Assembly: GCA_946627685.1 (NCBI GenBank)
Contig: CAMOVV010000072.1
Coordinates: forward strand, 1-6,325
Direction: 5' to 3'
Source of the DNA: an uncultured Bacteroidales bacterium
GTDB taxonomy: Bacteria; Bacteroidota; Bacteroidia; Bacteroidales; UBA932
DNA: 6,325 bases
Shown here: piece by piece, positions 5,839 to 6,325 of the stretch
Numbering within the stretch: position 1 is the stretch's first letter
How the letters are laid out: every line of letters starts with the position of its first letter
Program-made: the position numbers and the translations under genes
Notes under the pieces: model-generated
What the model was told of the DNA's origin: nothing
The model's input: the letters and a program-made list of their open reading frames with translations, nothing else
Databases searched by the model: none

Positions 5839-6144
5839 TTATTTTTTGTTGAACTGTAGTTTGGCGTTGGCGTATCTTCGCCCGTCTTTTTCGCTCAGTT
5901 CGAGCTTCAGCCAGGCGTCGAAGGGTTTTCCCGTCTTGGTGGAGATGAAGCCCTTGACGAGCCCCGTATAGCCTTTCTCGAAGAGATGCTTCACGGTCGT
6001 GGTTCCGAGTCTTTTCTTGAACACTGTCCGGTTGAAGTACAGCCCGCATTCGCGGTTGGAACAGATAGCCTTGTCATCCCATACCCGCATCACGGAGTGG
6101 CAGATGGGACAGAAATCACCTACCATGCAATGATTTTTGATCAT
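5839..6144 (-). CDS. Zinc-ribbon protein with topoisomerase-type C-terminal repeat
   Basis: A 101-residue protein made of two parts normally found at the C-terminus of type IA topoisomerases. Residues 12-33 form a four-cysteine zinc ribbon (Cys12, Cys15, Cys28, Cys33). Residues about 52-99 match the Toprim C-terminal repeat (Toprim_Crpt): HLFEKGYTGLVKGFISTKTG, then KPFDAWLKLEL and a final KLQF strand. The toprim and strand-passage domains are absent, so it cannot be a topoisomerase; nucleic-acid binding is the likely activity. Start 6144 (Met1) or 6126 (Met7) are both possible; the frame is closed upstream by a stop near 6199. It is the first gene of a three-gene operon with the AT-rich unknown gene and the transglycosylase. 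It may be a free-standing adaptor or the remnant of a topB gene. Domain call from remembered consensus. Confidence 0.75.
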   Translation of the reverse strand: MIKNHCMVGDFCPICHSVMRVWDDKAICSNRECGLYFNRTVFKKRLGTTTVKHLFEKGYTGLVKGFISTKTGKPFDAWLKLELSEKDGRRYANAKLQFNKK

Positions 6145-6325
6145 TATACGATCAATTATCTGGACACAACACTCGCATCTGTGGGAAGAGAGGCTGTATT
6201 ATATCCTGTCGGCAGTACGGACCCCAGAGAATATGAAGTAAATCTGTCCTATTCCACATCGGATGATGAGCATGCATTCATGGGATGGACGATTCATGAG
6301 GGGGCAGCCAATGTCCAGGAACAGC
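6130..6325 (+). CDS. Partial plus-strand frame, surface-repeat-like, runs off the window
   Basis: From 6145 to the window end only this plus frame stays open; the other two plus frames meet stops. From ATG 6130 it reads about 65 codons, including YTINYLDTTLASVGREAVLY, EYEVNLSYSTSDDEHAF and MGWTIHEGAANVQEQ. The pattern of beta strands ending in an aromatic-GW motif resembles InlB/Listeria-Bacteroides repeats of large Bacteroidota surface proteins. There is no signal peptide after this ATG, so the piece looks like the inside of a longer protein rather than a natural start. The frame is also open leftward through the zinc-ribbon gene, in codon register with it, which is expected for antisense of such a gene. 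It may be a truncated gene cut by an insertion, a short real gene, or chance. Confidence 0.35.
   Translation, partial: MIFDHYTINYLDTTLASVGREAVLYPVGSTDPREYEVNLSYSTSDDEHAFMGWTIHEGAANVQEQ
6137..6155. repeat. Short dyad over the zinc-ribbon start codon
   Basis: TTGATC (6137-6142) and GATCAA (6150-6155) are perfect inverted copies around a 7-bp spacer. The dyad covers the upstream start codon of the minus-strand zinc-ribbon gene and sits at the junction with the plus-strand frame. It could be an operator or an insertion scar; a 6-bp arm can also occur by chance. Confidence 0.35.

Noticed and set aside
5831..6049. N-terminal extension of the AT-rich gene to position 6049
   Set aside because: The extra 73 residues lie over the zinc-ribbon gene in another frame, are Arg-rich and low in structure, and would destroy the clean 8-nt operon spacing.

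Overview
The window looks like chromosomal DNA of a gut-type Bacteroidota, most likely a Bacteroidales member. The sequence evidence is of three kinds. Three sites fit the TTTG / TAnnTTTG promoter consensus of that phylum with 18-19 bp spacing. Both tRNA genes lack an encoded CCA end. A 57-residue Hc1-like histone H1 protein of a kind common in Bacteroidales is present. No species can be named from sequence alone.

Layout, left to right. Positions 2-871 (minus) hold a tyrosine recombinase whose C-terminal end lies outside the window. Positions 927-1232 (minus) hold a 101-residue protein I do not recognise. This small gene sits between two outward-facing promoters that share a perfect 16-bp inverted repeat. 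The right-hand promoter reads through a long-hairpin leader into tRNA-Leu(CAA) and initiator tRNA-fMet(CAU), followed by two candidate intrinsic terminators. Next comes a minus-strand block with the Hc1-like gene (1766-1939) downstream of a UvrD/PcrA-type helicase (1982-4027). The 207-bp gap 4028-4234 carries a plus-strand consensus promoter whose -7 box lies in the loop of a 6-bp dyad, GC-rich foldable sequence that may be a small RNA, and a terminator-like hairpin for the genes on its right. Positions 4235-6144 (minus) form a tight three-gene operon: a small zinc-ribbon protein with a topoisomerase C-terminal repeat, an AT-rich unknown gene, and an MltD-like lytic transglycosylase. At the right edge a plus-strand frame stays open to the window end and resembles a piece of a large surface-repeat protein.

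How the parts fit: the recombinase next to tRNA genes is the usual setting of an integrated element, but no second attachment site is visible, so element limits cannot be drawn. The helicase, the Hc1-like protein and the zinc-ribbon protein point to DNA maintenance; the transglycosylase acts on peptidoglycan in the periplasm. I do not see a complete, clearly new defence or mobile system. The best candidates for something undescribed are the inverted promoter pair around the small gene beside the recombinase, the promoter plus foldable RNA region at 4037-4185, and the zinc-ribbon/unknown/transglycosylase operon.
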